Part shown: piece after piece, positions 9,625 to 20,116 of the stretch | Numbering within the stretch: the first letter of the stretch is position 1 | Layout: every line of letters starts with the position of its first letter | DNA from: Chryseobacterium sp. 18061 | GTDB taxonomy: Bacteria; Pseudomonadota; Gammaproteobacteria; Enterobacterales; Enterobacteriaceae | Direction of reading: 5' to 3' | Assembly: GCA_902706205.1 (NCBI GenBank) | Contig: CACSKA010000006.1 | Span: 124,001 to 188,000 of the forward strand | DNA: 64,000 bases | Position numbers and translations under genes: made by a program | The notes under the pieces: generated by a model | Database searches by the model: none | What the model saw: the letters and a program-made list of their open reading frames with translations, nothing else | What the model was told of the DNA's origin: nothing

Positions 9625-10431
9625 TCAGCGGTCTTTGCGCCACGCATCCGCCGTTAACGCTTCACCGAAATGCCCAGCAATCAGACGCTTGGTGAGGTCA
9701 TGCAGCGGGGAAGCGAGCACGTCGGCGGTGCTGCCGCGTTCGACAACTTCGCCCTGATGCATCACCAGCACCTGATCGCTGATGTGTTTCATCATGCCGA
9801 GATGCTGAGTGACGTAGATGTACGAAATCCCCTGTTTCTCCTGCAATTCGAGCATCAGGTTAATAAGCTGAGAACGCATCGACATATCCAGCGAGGCCAG
9901 CGCTTCATCACATACGATAACCTTTGGACGCAGGATCAGTGCACGAGCCAGACCCAGACGCTGTTTCTGGCCAGGGGCAAGCATGTGCGGATAATAGCTC
10001 ACGTGATCCGGAAGCAAACCCACCAGACGCAAAGTGTCGATGATCTGTTTGCGACGGGCCTCCGGATCTAAATCGGTATTCAGAAGCAGCGGGAAATCGA
10101 GGATTTGCGAAATACGCTGACGCGGGTTCAGTGAGGTCGATGGGTCCTGGAAAATCATACGGATGCGCTGGCTGCGGAACGAATAATCGCCGTATTCCAG
10201 CGGGTGATCGTCAATCAGCAGTTCACCGGTGGTGGGTTCCACCATTCCCGCCAGCATTTTCGCCAGCGTCGATTTACCGGAACCGTTCTCACCGATAACC
10301 GCCAGGGTCTGTCTTTCACGCAGGGTAAAGCTCAGCGGTTTAACCGCTTCGACCGTCTGACGGTGGAACAACCCGGTACGGTAGCGAAAGGTCTTACTCA
10401 GATTGCGGACTTCCAGCAGGGTCTCGACCAT
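9625..10431 (-). CDS. sapF: SapF, ATPase of the Sap ABC transporter
   Basis: The 268-residue ABC ATPase has Walker A GENGSGKS (47-54), Walker B VIVCDEAL, and a degenerate signature LAPGQKQR in place of LSGGQ, as in known SapF. It pairs with SapD to energise SapB-SapC. The Sap system is associated with resistance to antimicrobial peptides and haem/peptide uptake in Salmonella and Haemophilus; in E. coli SapBCDF has been reported as a putrescine exporter. It is the last gene of sapABCDF, one base after sapD, and the length equals E. coli SapF. Confidence 0.95.
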   Translation of the reverse strand: MVETLLEVRNLSKTFRYRTGLFHRQTVEAVKPLSFTLRERQTLAVIGENGSGKSTLAKMLAGMVEPTTGELLIDDHPLEYGDYSFRSQRIRMIFQDPSTSLNPRQRISQILDFPLLLNTDLDPEARRKQIIDTLRLVGLLPDHVSYYPHMLAPGQKQRLGLARALILRPKVIVCDEALASLDMSMRSQLINLMLELQEKQGISYIYVTQHLGMMKHISDQVLVMHQGEVVERGSTADVLASPLHDLTKRLIAGHFGEALTADAWRKDR

Positions 10432-10432
10432 T

Positions 10433-11425
10433 TCACTCTTTCTCCATGTTCAGCGGGAAATGACAGGCGAAAAGATGGTTTTTCGCGCCGGTCAGCCGCG
10501 GTCTTTCAATGCATTTACGCTGGGCGTAAGGGCAGCGAGGTCCAAGACGACAGCCAATCGGCAGCGATTGCAGCAGAGGAATGGCGCCGGGCATAGTGTT
10601 CAGACGACTTTTATGCGGCATTGAGCGGCCAAAGTCCGGCATCGCACGGATCAGCGCCTGAGTGTACGGGTGATGCGGAATGCTCACCAGATCTTCACTC
10701 GGCGCAGTTTCAACCGTTTGCCCGCAGTACATCACGTTAATTTTGTCTGCCCACTGGCTCAGCATTTGCAGGTCGTGGCTAATCAGCAAAATGGTCGTGT
10801 TGTTGTTCTGGTTGAGTCGGCTGAGCAGGCGGAAAATCTGAGCCTGAGTGGTCGGCTCCATGGCGTTGGTCGGCTCATCGGCAATCAGTAATCGTGGCTG
10901 ATTAGCCAGCGCGATGGCAATCATCACCTTCTGACATTCGCCGTCCGTCAGTTCATACGGGAAGCTTCGCATCGCATCCTTATGGTCTTTAATACCGACG
11001 CGGTGCAGCAGTTCAATCGCCCGACGTTTACGCCAGCCGACGCGTTGCCACCAGCGGCCTTTGTAGGTCCAGCTTGGGATGTTTTGCATCAGCTGACGGC
11101 CAATACGCTCGGACGGGTCAAGACAGGACTGCGGTTCCTGGAAAATCATCGACACATTATGGCCGACGAGCTTACGACGTTCACGGTTAGACAGGCGGAG
11201 CAGGTCGATATCATCAAAGCGCATACGGTCGGCAGTAACGCGCCAGTTATCTTTGGTCACGCCGCAAATCGCTTTGGCTATAAGGCTTTTGCCCGAACCT
11301 GATTCACCCACCAGACCACGAATTTCCCCTTCCGCGAGGGTCATGCTGACGCGATCTACCGCTTTTACCCAGCCTTCGCTGGTGCGAAATTCGATGGTCA
11401 AATTACGAATATCAAGTAATGGCAT
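10433..11425 (-). CDS. sapD: SapD, ATPase of the Sap ABC transporter
   Basis: The 330-residue oligopeptide-type ABC ATPase has Walker A GESGSGKS (40-47), Walker B LLIADEPT, and signature LTDGECQK, again non-canonical as in the Sap family. It has the C-terminal oligopeptide-transporter extension with the cysteine cluster [14 protein letters not shown] typical of DppD/OppD-like ATPases. SapD also influences Trk potassium uptake in E. coli. Its start overlaps the sapC stop by one base and its stop is one base before sapF. Confidence 0.95.
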   Translation of the reverse strand: MPLLDIRNLTIEFRTSEGWVKAVDRVSMTLAEGEIRGLVGESGSGKSLIAKAICGVTKDNWRVTADRMRFDDIDLLRLSNRERRKLVGHNVSMIFQEPQSCLDPSERIGRQLMQNIPSWTYKGRWWQRVGWRKRRAIELLHRVGIKDHKDAMRSFPYELTDGECQKVMIAIALANQPRLLIADEPTNAMEPTTQAQIFRLLSRLNQNNNTTILLISHDLQMLSQWADKINVMYCGQTVETAPSEDLVSIPHHPYTQALIRAMPDFGRSMPHKSRLNTMPGAIPLLQSLPIGCRLGPRCPYAQRKCIERPRLTGAKNHLFACHFPLNMEKE

Positions 11426-12315
11426 TATTGCACCCCCGCATTAATGGCACGGCGAATACCGTCGCCCAGCAGGTTCACCAACAGTACGCTGACCATAATC
11501 GCCGCCCCTGGTAGCATCACGGTCCACGGCGCGACATAAATCAATTCCAGCGCATCGCCCAGCATCGCTCCCCATTCTGGGGAAGGGAGCTGCGCGCCCA
11601 AATCGAGAAAGCCCAGCGCGGCGATATCGAGGATCGCCATCGACAACGCGCGGGTGATTTCAGTCACCAGGCCAGCAGCGATGTTAGGCAGCACCGCATA
11701 CCACAAAATGTTGCGTGTTGTTGCGCCGTCAAGACGGGCGGCAACCACGTAATCTTTTTCCAGCTCGTCATGCACCATGCTGTAAACCGAGCGCACCATG
11801 CGCGGCAGCAGCGCCAGCCAGACGGCGAACATCGCGTGCAACAAATGCGGCCCCGAGAAAGCGACGACAATAATCGCCAGCAGCAGGGACGGAATAGAGA
11901 GCAGGGTGTCCAGAATATGATTCAGTACCGCCGAACGCAGGCCGCGAGTGGAACCGGCAAACGCGCCAAGCACCAGCCCGAAAATCGTGGCGCCGAGGGT
12001 GACGACAAAGGCGCCGCCAACGGTCGGAGCCGCGCCGCTGAGCAGACGGCTCAGCACATCGCGCCCGAGATCGTCGGTTCCGAGGAAGAACGACACTTCA
12101 CCGTAGCGGGACCACGACGGCGGCAGCAGCTGATAACCTAAAAACTGCTGATCGATACCGTAAGGTGCAAACCAGGTACCAAAAACACACAACAGCGCCA
12201 GACCCGCGCAGCCGTACAGGCCAATCATCGCGGTCGTATCGCCGTAGAATTTACGCCAGACGGTGCGTATTACACCGGGAGGGCGTTTTTCCAGATAGAC
12301 GCTATCGTAAGGCAT
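11425..12315 (-). CDS. sapC: SapC, permease of the Sap ABC transporter
   Basis: The 296-residue inner-membrane permease of the DppC/OppC type has about six membrane segments. The EAA loop for ATPase contact is seen at [21 protein letters not shown]. An N-terminal cytoplasmic tail precedes the first helix, and the motif [15 protein letters not shown] is typical of OppC-like permeases. Length equals E. coli SapC. It overlaps sapB by 14 bases, which indicates translational coupling within the operon. Confidence 0.95.
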   Translation of the reverse strand: MPYDSVYLEKRPPGVIRTVWRKFYGDTTAMIGLYGCAGLALLCVFGTWFAPYGIDQQFLGYQLLPPSWSRYGEVSFFLGTDDLGRDVLSRLLSGAAPTVGGAFVVTLGATIFGLVLGAFAGSTRGLRSAVLNHILDTLLSIPSLLLAIIVVAFSGPHLLHAMFAVWLALLPRMVRSVYSMVHDELEKDYVVAARLDGATTRNILWYAVLPNIAAGLVTEITRALSMAILDIAALGFLDLGAQLPSPEWGAMLGDALELIYVAPWTVMLPGAAIMVSVLLVNLLGDGIRRAINAGVQ

Positions 12316-13267
12316 ACCATTCCTTATGTTTCAACGGGTTAGCCATGGCGCCCAAAATGTCCGAAATCACGTTCACAATAATGACCAGCGCACCAATCAC
12401 CATTACACCTGCGGAAATCGCCGCATAGTCCTGCTGGCGAATGGCGTTAATCATCCAACGTCCAAGCCCCGGCCAGCTGAACACCATTTCGGTGATCATC
12501 GCCAGCGTCAGCATGGTGGAAAACTGCAGGCCGAGACGCGGAATCACCGGCGGCAGGGCGTTGTGCAGTACGTGGCGACGTAAAATCGTAAAGCGAGAAA
12601 CGCCGCGTGTTGCCGCCGCCTTCACATAGTTGGTGTCGTAGACGTCAATGGTACTCAGGCGCATCAGACGGACCACTTCGGTAGTCGGCGCAACGGCCAG
12701 CGTCAGCACCGGCAGCACCATGTGGCGCAAGGCGCTCATGATCATCTCATCGCGCCAGGGAGAATCCGACAGCCACGCATCGATCAGCGCAAAACCGGTG
12801 ACATTTTTCACCTCGTACAAAAGGTCGAAACGCCCGGAAACCGGCAGCCAGCCCAATGTTAATGAGAAAAACAGCGTCAGTAGTAGCGCCAGCCAAAATA
12901 CGGGAATGGAGAAGCCGAGCAGGGCGAAGGCGCTGATGGTGTTGTCCTGCCATTTGTTGCGCATGATGCCCGCCAGCATCCCGACCGGAATGCCGACCAG
13001 CAGTGCAAAACCAAAGGCCAGAATGCACAGTTCCATGGTCGCCGGGAACACGTCTTTCAGCTGCTCAGAAATCAGCTGCCCGTTGATGCTGGACACACCG
13101 AAGTCCCAGTGCAGCAGGCCTTCGAACCAGAACAGCCAGGCGTTCCAGATCGATGCACCCTGTAACGGCGCATGAGGTGTGAAGTAGCTCAGGCTGAAGC
13201 CGACGAAGGTCAGGAGAAACAGTGTCACCATCAGTAAAAGCAGGCGGCGAAGGGTAAAAATGATCAT
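12302..13267 (-). CDS. sapB: SapB, permease of the Sap ABC transporter
   Basis: The 321-residue DppB/OppB-type permease opens with the family N-terminus [28 protein letters not shown] split over the first helix. It has an EAA loop at [20 protein letters not shown]. It forms the translocation pore with SapC. Length equals the E. coli protein. Its ATG overlaps the sapA stop by 4 bases (ATGA-type junction). Confidence 0.95.
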   Translation of the reverse strand: MIIFTLRRLLLLMVTLFLLTFVGFSLSYFTPHAPLQGASIWNAWLFWFEGLLHWDFGVSSINGQLISEQLKDVFPATMELCILAFGFALLVGIPVGMLAGIMRNKWQDNTISAFALLGFSIPVFWLALLLTLFFSLTLGWLPVSGRFDLLYEVKNVTGFALIDAWLSDSPWRDEMIMSALRHMVLPVLTLAVAPTTEVVRLMRLSTIDVYDTNYVKAAATRGVSRFTILRRHVLHNALPPVIPRLGLQFSTMLTLAMITEMVFSWPGLGRWMINAIRQQDYAAISAGVMVIGALVIIVNVISDILGAMANPLKHKEWYALR

Positions 13268-14913
13268 GGTTTTTTGACCTCTTCCTGCTTTTCACGCGAC
13301 ACGCCCGCAAAGGAGGCGTTGCCAAACGGGCTCAGCACCAGGCCTTTGATGTCATAGCGATAGGCCTGCAACCGCAGCGATGAGGCGAGCGGCAGTACGG
13401 GTAATTCTTTTGCCAGAATCTGCTGTGCTTCGTCGTACGCGTCGATGCGGGAAGCCAGCTGTTGTGAGACCAATGCCTTTTGCAGTACGGTGTCAAATTC
13501 GCGGTTACACCAGTGCGCAAAGTTAGTCTGAGAGCCAATCGCCGCGCAGCTTAGCAGTGGGCGGAAGAAGCTGTCGGGGTCATTACTGTCCGTTGCCCAG
13601 CCGGTGAGGGTCAGGTCGTGGTTCATGTCCATCAGGCGCGCTTCCTGGAAGCGACCTTCCACCGGAACGATGATCACTTTCACCCCCACCTGAGCCATAT
13701 CGGCCTGAATCAGTTCGGCGGTTTTTAGCGGACTTGGGTTCCACGCCTGTGAGGTGGTCGGCACCCACAGGCGCAGCGTCAGGTTTTCCAGACCCAGCGC
13801 TTTCAACTGCTCGCGCGATTTCGCCGGATTGTATTCGGTAATTTTAGCTTCATTATCGTAGGCCCACGATGCGCGCGGCAGAATTGACGCGGCGGTTTCG
13901 GCGGTGCCGTAATAAATCGACTGCATCAGACGCTGGTTATTGATGGCCAGCGCCAGCGCGTGTCGTACCGCCGGATTGTTCATTGGCGGCTTATCTGTAT
14001 TAAACGCCAGATAGGCGATGTTCATACCAGGGCGCAGCGTCAGACGTAAACGCGGGTCGTCGCGCAGAATAGTGAGCTGGCTGGCAGCAGGCCAGGCGAG
14101 TACGTCGCACTCCCCGGTCAGCAGCTTGGACAGACGCCCTGTGCCGCCGGAACCTAAATCCACCACCACCTGCGGCATCAATGGTTCACCGCGCCAGAAT
14201 CCTGGATGCCGCTGCAGGCGAATGTACTGCCCGGCGCGGTATTCATCAAGCTGAAAAGGCCCGGTGCCGACGGGCTGGCGGTCCATCAATTCCTGCTTGC
14301 CGATTTTAGTGAGATTCGCCGCGTATTCGGCGGACATCACCGAGGCGTAGTGTGTGGCTAAATGCCACAGGAATGAGGCATCCGGGCGTTTCAAGCGAAA
14401 TTCAACGGTGTGGCCGTCGAGTTTGCGCACGCTTTTGACGCTATCGGCAAATTGCAGGCTGTCGAAATAAGGGAAATTTGGCCCGTTAACGTTATGCCAC
14501 GGATGATTGCGGTTAAAAATGCGCTCGAAGGTAAAGACTACGTCATCGGCATTCAGCGCGCGCGTGGGCTGGAACCACGACGTTTTCTGGAACTGTACGC
14601 CATTGCGCAAATGGAAGCGGTACGTTGCGCCGTTATCCAGCACTTCCCAACTCTCGGCGAGCTCCGGCACCAGACGGTAGGTATACGGGTCAACGTCTAA
14701 CAAGCGGTCGTAAATTTGTGCCGCAAGGGTGTCGACAATCAGGCCGCTGCCCGCTTTCTGCGGGTTAAAGGTATTCACCTGGCCGCTGACGCAGTAGACG
14801 AAACCGCTGTCGCGAATGTCGCCATGCGGTGCCAATGCGGGCGGCGTGGCAGCCATCACGCTGCCGCACAGTAACCCCATCACTGCCAATAAAGATGATA
14901 ATTTCAGGCGCAT
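13264..14913 (-). CDS. sapA: SapA, periplasmic substrate-binding protein
   Basis: The 549-residue extracytoplasmic solute-binding protein is of the DppA/OppA family (E. coli: 547). It has a cleavable signal peptide ([21 protein letters not shown]), then the conserved block [19 protein letters not shown]. The internal signature region [15 protein letters not shown] matches SapA. In Salmonella SapA binds antimicrobial peptides. The ATG at 14911-14913 was chosen because the signal peptide begins there; an upstream in-frame start at 14955 adds 14 polar residues and lacks support. It is the first gene of the operon; the promoter must lie in the 90 bases before it. Confidence 0.95.
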   Translation of the reverse strand: MRLKLSSLLAVMGLLCGSVMAATPPALAPHGDIRDSGFVYCVSGQVNTFNPQKAGSGLIVDTLAAQIYDRLLDVDPYTYRLVPELAESWEVLDNGATYRFHLRNGVQFQKTSWFQPTRALNADDVVFTFERIFNRNHPWHNVNGPNFPYFDSLQFADSVKSVRKLDGHTVEFRLKRPDASFLWHLATHYASVMSAEYAANLTKIGKQELMDRQPVGTGPFQLDEYRAGQYIRLQRHPGFWRGEPLMPQVVVDLGSGGTGRLSKLLTGECDVLAWPAASQLTILRDDPRLRLTLRPGMNIAYLAFNTDKPPMNNPAVRHALALAINNQRLMQSIYYGTAETAASILPRASWAYDNEAKITEYNPAKSREQLKALGLENLTLRLWVPTTSQAWNPSPLKTAELIQADMAQVGVKVIIVPVEGRFQEARLMDMNHDLTLTGWATDSNDPDSFFRPLLSCAAIGSQTNFAHWCNREFDTVLQKALVSQQLASRIDAYDEAQQILAKELPVLPLASSLRLQAYRYDIKGLVLSPFGNASFAGVSREKQEEVKKP

Positions 14914-15003
14914 AATTTCTTCATAATTCAGACCGATCTGCAAAGTGTATCGCACTTACCGCAGCCAGGTACAAAACTCTGCGACTAACCGCTGCAAAAG
15001 TCA

Positions 15004-17319
15004 TCAGGTTAGTGGGGTTAACTCGTAAAGCACCAGCGCATTACTCTCCAGTGAATCGGTGGTCTGCCAGCAGTCATGCAGATGTTCGTCGCAGACTGCA
15101 AGCGTCGGGCGGGCTTTATGCCTTACCCAGCGCCACACTTCTTCGTCGGGGCCGCTGGCGACGGTGAACGCGTCCAGTAGCGGGAACAGCGCGCCGTTGT
15201 GCTGGTCGTACAGATGCGATTTGATGCGCCATTTTCCGCTGAGCCCTTGCAGCTGAATGCGGTACTGCTGGCGAAAGCGCTGAATAAACGCCTCTTCGCT
15301 CGAGAGCCATGGGTTGAAAACCACCGTGTTGCGCAGCAGCAACTGGTAACGTCCTTCGTGGCGCAACAGCAGCAGATTTTTGTCGTTAACCAGCACTTCG
15401 CCACGCAGCCTTTGCCATAGCCACAGCACCCAATAAATCGGTCGCGGCAGGCCATGGTTGTACTGCAACGCCAGGCTTGAAGTGTCGAGAGTGTCGTTGG
15501 CGCGCGCTTCGCCCTGCAAACCTGAATTGAGCCAGAACCCCGCCAGCCAGACCTGTTCTGACAGTCCCAAGAGATTGTGCATCAACAGCGCGCCGCGGAA
15601 AAACCAGCCGTTGGTGGCGCGGGTATTGCCGGTCAGCGTGTTCCAGGAGAGCAGCCACAGCGGCAGGGTACGCTGTTGCTGGCGAAGCGCAGTTTGAATT
15701 TGCCGAATCTTTTGTACCGGGTAGTTTTCCGTCGATGCCAGACGGGCAGGGTCGAGCTGTGCCAAATCCAGTAGTTCATTGGCATCTGCCGGACAGGCCA
15801 GAAAATCGGCCTGTTTTAATATTGATGAGTTATAAAGTGCCTCGTCATGCTCGGGCAAACTGTTCACCGCAAAGCGGTGCCACAGGCCAAATTTGGCACG
15901 TGGCAGGTATTCACTGAGCGTCAATCGTTGCGTCTGCCAGACGTTTTGCCGTGCATCTTCACTGGCCTGCGAGGACCAGTGCCAGACGAACTGCCAGCCC
16001 GCGGTTACGTCCGCAGGAAAATGGTTGACCGACTGTTGCAGGAAATGACGCAGCAAATCGGCTCGCGTTGTCAGCCCGGTATGCAGTAGCACGGTCCATT
16101 TTTTCTCGGCAAGCCAGGTGAAAATCTGATGCAGGTTATACCAGCATGCATAACCCGCCATCAGCGGATCGTCCCAACCGGTGGCAAACAGGCGGCTGCT
16201 AAGGAACGGTTCGCTGATGTCGATCCCGTAAATCGGGATCTGCGCATCAAGCGCTTCCAGTTCCCGGCGCACGTCTTCTCGCAGCAAATCGTCGAGTTCG
16301 CGCAGGGTAATCATCACCCGCGAGTGGCGAAGCGGGGCGACGCGCGAGTCAAAATCACGTAAATCAACTACGCGTTCCTGCTGCTGGTGTAGCGTCAACG
16401 GTGACGGCTCCCAGCCACGCGTTTCCGGCTCATTCAGCAGGCTGAACAATCGGTCGACCGCTACCGGGAACAGGCTGTTGCTGGTGGCCATGCGTGGGCG
16501 AGCGCCAGCGGCCGTATTCTGTCGCAGGCGACGAAATTCACGCGGGGTCATATTGTGATGACGACGGAACAGGTCACTCATCATGCGGGTGCTGGCGAAC
16601 CCTTGTTCAAGAGCAATCTGGTGCAGCGGGCGGTTGGTCAAACGCAGCGCATCCGCCGCCTTTTCAAGTCGCAGGGTGGTGATGTACTGCATAAAGCTGA
16701 CCCCGACTTCCTTGCGAAACAGCCGGGAAAGCCAGGCTTCGGACACAAACTCCGCCATGGCAATTTCCGCCAGAGTGATGCGTCGTGTATAGCTGGCGTC
16801 AATACGTTCCACGACTTGCGTAATTCGCTTGCTCCAGCCCGGATTGTCTACCCGCTGGCTAATGCGCGCCGGTTGTTGAAAACGGGTGGTCAGTAATAGC
16901 AGTATTTCGCCGAGCCAGCGGTTGGCCTCCAGCGGGTAGCGGCTCTGGTGATTAATCAACGTAACGACTAATAGCTGGCGTAATAAATGCCGCAGTTCAT
17001 CGCACTGCGGCCAGCTGCCGCTGGTTTCATCGGGAATGTGGTAGTCATGGGTAAAAATATCGCTGTACAGCCGCGTAAGCCAATGACCGGAAAGCGTGAC
17101 CTGTAATGTGGCGTTTGGGATTACGCTCGAAAGCTGCCAGCGCTGATTACGGTTGATAACGGTCAGATTATCGGCCTCGAGCAGTTGCCGCCTCTCCTGG
17201 GTTTGCAGCTCAGCGCTGCCTTCCAGCATCCACAGCAGCGTCAGGCCATTGCTTTCTTCCTGGCTGAGCTGACGCACGTCCAGAACTGTAACTGCAAACT
17301 CGCTGCCGCTTTGATCCAT
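15004..17319 (-). CDS. AraC-family regulator with large C-terminal domain
   Basis: The 771-residue protein is much longer than ordinary AraC regulators (about 300). Residues 1-90 look like a small cupin-type sensor, 165-266 form the double helix-turn-helix (ITLAEIAMAEFVSEAWLSRLF and PLHQIALEQGFASTRMMSDLF, ending MTPREFRRLR), and 300-771 form an extra domain. That C-terminal part (for example IPIYGIDISEP, LLHTGL, GWQFVWHWSSQ, AGFWLNSGL) recalls the GH39-like (beta-xylosidase-type) extension attached to some AraC regulators. I cannot confirm the fold or catalytic residues. The ATG is preceded by GAGGTAAG. It is divergent from the amidohydrolase-MFS pair, which it most likely controls, and ends 90 bases before sapA. 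It occupies the puu position of E. coli. Confidence 0.8.
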   Translation of the reverse strand: MDQSGSEFAVTVLDVRQLSQEESNGLTLLWMLEGSAELQTQERRQLLEADNLTVINRNQRWQLSSVIPNATLQVTLSGHWLTRLYSDIFTHDYHIPDETSGSWPQCDELRHLLRQLLVVTLINHQSRYPLEANRWLGEILLLLTTRFQQPARISQRVDNPGWSKRITQVVERIDASYTRRITLAEIAMAEFVSEAWLSRLFRKEVGVSFMQYITTLRLEKAADALRLTNRPLHQIALEQGFASTRMMSDLFRRHHNMTPREFRRLRQNTAAGARPRMATSNSLFPVAVDRLFSLLNEPETRGWEPSPLTLHQQQERVVDLRDFDSRVAPLRHSRVMITLRELDDLLREDVRRELEALDAQIPIYGIDISEPFLSSRLFATGWDDPLMAGYACWYNLHQIFTWLAEKKWTVLLHTGLTTRADLLRHFLQQSVNHFPADVTAGWQFVWHWSSQASEDARQNVWQTQRLTLSEYLPRAKFGLWHRFAVNSLPEHDEALYNSSILKQADFLACPADANELLDLAQLDPARLASTENYPVQKIRQIQTALRQQQRTLPLWLLSWNTLTGNTRATNGWFFRGALLMHNLLGLSEQVWLAGFWLNSGLQGEARANDTLDTSSLALQYNHGLPRPIYWVLWLWQRLRGEVLVNDKNLLLLRHEGRYQLLLRNTVVFNPWLSSEEAFIQRFRQQYRIQLQGLSGKWRIKSHLYDQHNGALFPLLDAFTVASGPDEEVWRWVRHKARPTLAVCDEHLHDCWQTTDSLESNALVLYELTPLT

Positions 17320-17491
17320 GACTTACCTCACATCAAGACAAAATAAAACCTGTTGTTTTTTGTCATAACTGAATTGTATGAAAAACAGTCATTAAGAATG
17401 CGTTACTTCACAACAAAAAAACGCACTTTGCCGGGGTTGTGGCGGCATAAACTCGACATTATCACTGTGAAGCAATAAAGGGATAACAAAA
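17320..17491. promoter_or_regulatory. divergent control region of the AraC/amidohydrolase block
   Basis: This 172-base AT-rich region separates two divergent units. It contains an imperfect inverted repeat, CTGTTGTTTTTTGTCAT...TATGAAAAACAG (about 17350-17390). This is a plausible AraC-type operator, although AraC sites are usually direct repeats. AAAGGGATAACAAAA before the amidohydrolase ATG supplies its ribosome binding site. Confidence 0.4.
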
Positions 17492-18661
17492 ATGACACAT
17501 CCAATTGTTGAAGCGCTGCAGGACACCGAAGAGCAGTTCATCGAACTGCGCCGTCACTTCCATCAGAATCCGGAAATTGGCTTCGAAGAACATCAAACCA
17601 GCGACCAAGTAGCACGACTGCTGACCAAATGGGGATACGAGGTGCATCGCGGCCTGGCAGGCACCGGCGTGGTTGGTACCCTCAAGGTGGGCAACGGCAG
17701 CAAACGGCTTGGTATCCGCGCCGACATGGATGCGCTGCCGATGCAGGAAAGCAGTGGCAAAGAGTGGGCCAGTAAAACAGACGGTAAATTCCACGGTTGC
17801 GGCCACGATGGTCACACCACAACGCTGCTGTATGCGGCGGAATATCTGGCGCGCACGCGCAACTTCAGCGGCACGCTGCACGTGATTTTCCAGCCTGCGG
17901 AAGAACTACTGTACGGTGGGCGCGTAATGGTTGAGGACGGCTTATTCGATAAGTTTCCCTGTGACCATATTTTCGGTCTGCACAATATGCCATCGCAAAA
18001 GCTTGGCAAAATTGGCCTGCACGATGGCGCAATGATGGCCTCATCCGACACGCTGCACATCGAAGTGACGGGTAAGGGCGGTCATGGCGCGGTGCCAGAA
18101 CACACCGTAGATGCCACTCTCGTGGCGTGCCATATCACGGTGGCGTTACAGTCGATTGTGTCGCGCAATATCACGCCGTTTGAGCCAGCGGTCGTCACCG
18201 TCGGCAGCATCCAGGCCGGACATGCGCCGAACATCATCAACGAAAAAGTACTGATGAAACTCACCGTGCGTACCCTCAGCGAAAAAGTACGCCAGACCGT
18301 GCTGCAGCGCATTCATGACATCGCCATCGCCCAGGCGGAAAGCTTTAACGCAACGGCCACTTTGACGCACGTCAACGGCAGCCCGGTGCTGAAAAACGAT
18401 CCGGCCGCAAACGACATGGTACGCAGCGTAGCGGGCGATCTGTTTGGTAAGGATGAAGTGGTCACCATCGGTTCGTTTATGGGCAGTGAAGATTTTGCCT
18501 TCATGCTAGAAAAAAATCCGAACGGCTGCTATTTCACCATCGGCGCCGGCGACGAACCGGATCGCTACATGGTGCATAACCCGGGATATGACTTCAACGA
18601 CAAGATCCTCATCACCGGCGCGGCATTGTGGAGCGGGCTGACCGAACACTATCTGCGCTGA
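17492..18661 (+). CDS. M20 family amidohydrolase (hippurate hydrolase-like)
   Basis: The 389-residue zinc enzyme is of the M20/IAA-amidohydrolase type. Metal ligands are visible: Cys103 and His105 in GCGHDGH, the acidic pair Glu137-Glu138 in QPAEE, His164 in GLHNMP, and the C-terminal His in MVHNPGYDF. The motif RADMDALPM (76-84) is typical of HipO/AmhX-like enzymes. Such enzymes hydrolyse N-acyl amino acids (for example hippurate or indole-acetyl-amino acids) or small dipeptides; the substrate here is unknown. It is followed 27 bases later by an MFS transporter and preceded by a divergent AraC-type regulator, suggesting uptake and cleavage of an N-acylated compound. Confidence 0.85.
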   Translation: MTHPIVEALQDTEEQFIELRRHFHQNPEIGFEEHQTSDQVARLLTKWGYEVHRGLAGTGVVGTLKVGNGSKRLGIRADMDALPMQESSGKEWASKTDGKFHGCGHDGHTTTLLYAAEYLARTRNFSGTLHVIFQPAEELLYGGRVMVEDGLFDKFPCDHIFGLHNMPSQKLGKIGLHDGAMMASSDTLHIEVTGKGGHGAVPEHTVDATLVACHITVALQSIVSRNITPFEPAVVTVGSIQAGHAPNIINEKVLMKLTVRTLSEKVRQTVLQRIHDIAIAQAESFNATATLTHVNGSPVLKNDPAANDMVRSVAGDLFGKDEVVTIGSFMGSEDFAFMLEKNPNGCYFTIGAGDEPDRYMVHNPGYDFNDKILITGAALWSGLTEHYLR

Positions 18662-18688
18662 TGACCGAACACGAAGGAGGGCCGCACG

Positions 18689-20083
18689 ATGACTACTGTT
18701 CCCCTGACAGAAACCCGTCCGTTTGCCGGTAATGACCGGCTGCTGATGGGCATTGTTCTGAGCGTTTTGACCTTCTGGCTGTTTGCCCAGTCGGTCATAA
18801 ACGTGGTTCCGGCGATGAAAAGCAGTCTCGACATTTCACTGGAAACGTTGACCCTGGCGGTCAGTCTTAGCGCCTTATTCAGCGGCTGCTTTGTGGTGGC
18901 CAGCGGCGGGCTTGCGGATAAATTTGGCCGCGTACGCCTGACGCTTATCGGTCTTGTGCTCAGCATTGTCGGCAGCGCGCTGCTGGTGATGTCACACGGC
19001 CCGGTGCTGTTTCTGGCGGGTAGGGTGATTCAGGGATTATCGGCGGCGTGCATCATGCCTGCGACTCTGGCGCTGATCAAAACCTGGTATGAAGGCAAGG
19101 CCCGTCAGCGGGCGATCAGCTTCTGGGTGATTGGTTCCTGGGGCGGCAGTGGGTTGTGTTCGTTCGTGGGTGGCGCAATCGCTACCGGGCTGGGCTGGCG
19201 CTGGATTTTTGTGTTCTCGATGGTGGCAGCGCTGGTGTCCTTTTTGTTGATTCGCGGGACGCCGGAAAGCCGAAGTGAAAGTGCACAAAACCGTAAGCTA
19301 GATCTCGGCGGACTGTTCAGCTTCGTGACAGCGCTGGTGATGCTGAACCTGTTTATCACCAAAGGTCACAGCTGGGGATGGAGCAGCGGCCTGTCGCTGT
19401 CCATGCTGAGCGGGGCGGTGCTGGCGACGCTGTGGTTCGTGCGTTCGGGCTTGCGTAAAGGCGATGAGGCGTTGATTGATTTTGCCCTGTTTAAAAATCG
19501 TGCCTACAGCGGGGCGGTGCTATCGAACTTCATGCTTAACGGTTGCATCGGCACGCTGATGATCACCAGCATCTGGCTGCAGCAAGGGCATCACATGTCA
19601 GCGTTCCAGACGGGTATGATGACGATGGGCTATCTGGTGACGGTGCTGGTGATGATCCGCGTCGGTGAAAAGCTGCTCCAGCGCTACGGGGCGCGTCTGC
19701 CAATGATGTTCGGCCCGGTGATTGCCTGTATCGGTGTGGCGCTGATTTCGTGCACCTTCCTCGAAAAATCGGTTTACATCGGCATCGTGTTCTTCAGCAA
19801 CATTCTGTTGGGATTAGGCCTCGGCTGCTATGCCACGCCGTCAACCGACACCGCCGTCGTGAATGCGCCGGAGGAGAAAGTAGGCGTGGCCTCCGGCATC
19901 TACAAAATGGGCAGCTCCCTCGGTGGTGCGATGGGCATTGCGATCACCGCGTCGATTTACGCCATGCTGCTGCCCTTAGGCATGGCTCACGCCGCGCAGT
20001 ATTCACTGTTGTTCAACAGTGCATTGTGTCTGGGTTCGATGCTGGCAAGTGCCGCCCTGCTGAGTAGGCCCGTGCAAGCGTAG
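18689..20083 (+). CDS. MFS transporter, DHA2-like
   Basis: The 464-residue protein has about 14 hydrophobic segments. MFS motif A is in GLADKFGRVRLT (after TM2) and a motif-C-like segment is in GSWGGSGLCSFVGGAIATG. The 14-helix layout and ATPSTDTAVVNAPEEKVGVASG match the DHA2 (EmrB/QacA-like) group. It has a strong ribosome binding site (AAGGAGG). It forms an operon with the upstream M20 amidohydrolase, so it may import that enzyme's substrate rather than act in drug efflux; sequence alone cannot decide. No terminator follows; it converges on pspF, which ends 34 bases away. Confidence 0.85.
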   Translation: MTTVPLTETRPFAGNDRLLMGIVLSVLTFWLFAQSVINVVPAMKSSLDISLETLTLAVSLSALFSGCFVVASGGLADKFGRVRLTLIGLVLSIVGSALLVMSHGPVLFLAGRVIQGLSAACIMPATLALIKTWYEGKARQRAISFWVIGSWGGSGLCSFVGGAIATGLGWRWIFVFSMVAALVSFLLIRGTPESRSESAQNRKLDLGGLFSFVTALVMLNLFITKGHSWGWSSGLSLSMLSGAVLATLWFVRSGLRKGDEALIDFALFKNRAYSGAVLSNFMLNGCIGTLMITSIWLQQGHHMSAFQTGMMTMGYLVTVLVMIRVGEKLLQRYGARLPMMFGPVIACIGVALISCTFLEKSVYIGIVFFSNILLGLGLGCYATPSTDTAVVNAPEEKVGVASGIYKMGSSLGGAMGIAITASIYAMLLPLGMAHAAQYSLLFNSALCLGSMLASAALLSRPVQA

Positions 20084-20116
20084 CGCCGCCGGGCAATGGA
20101 TGGCTGGGATAGGCTC

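Noticed and set aside
14911..14955. Longer N-terminus for sapA
   Set aside because: The 14 extra residues are polar and would precede the signal peptide. The ATG at 14911-14913 begins the signal peptide itself.
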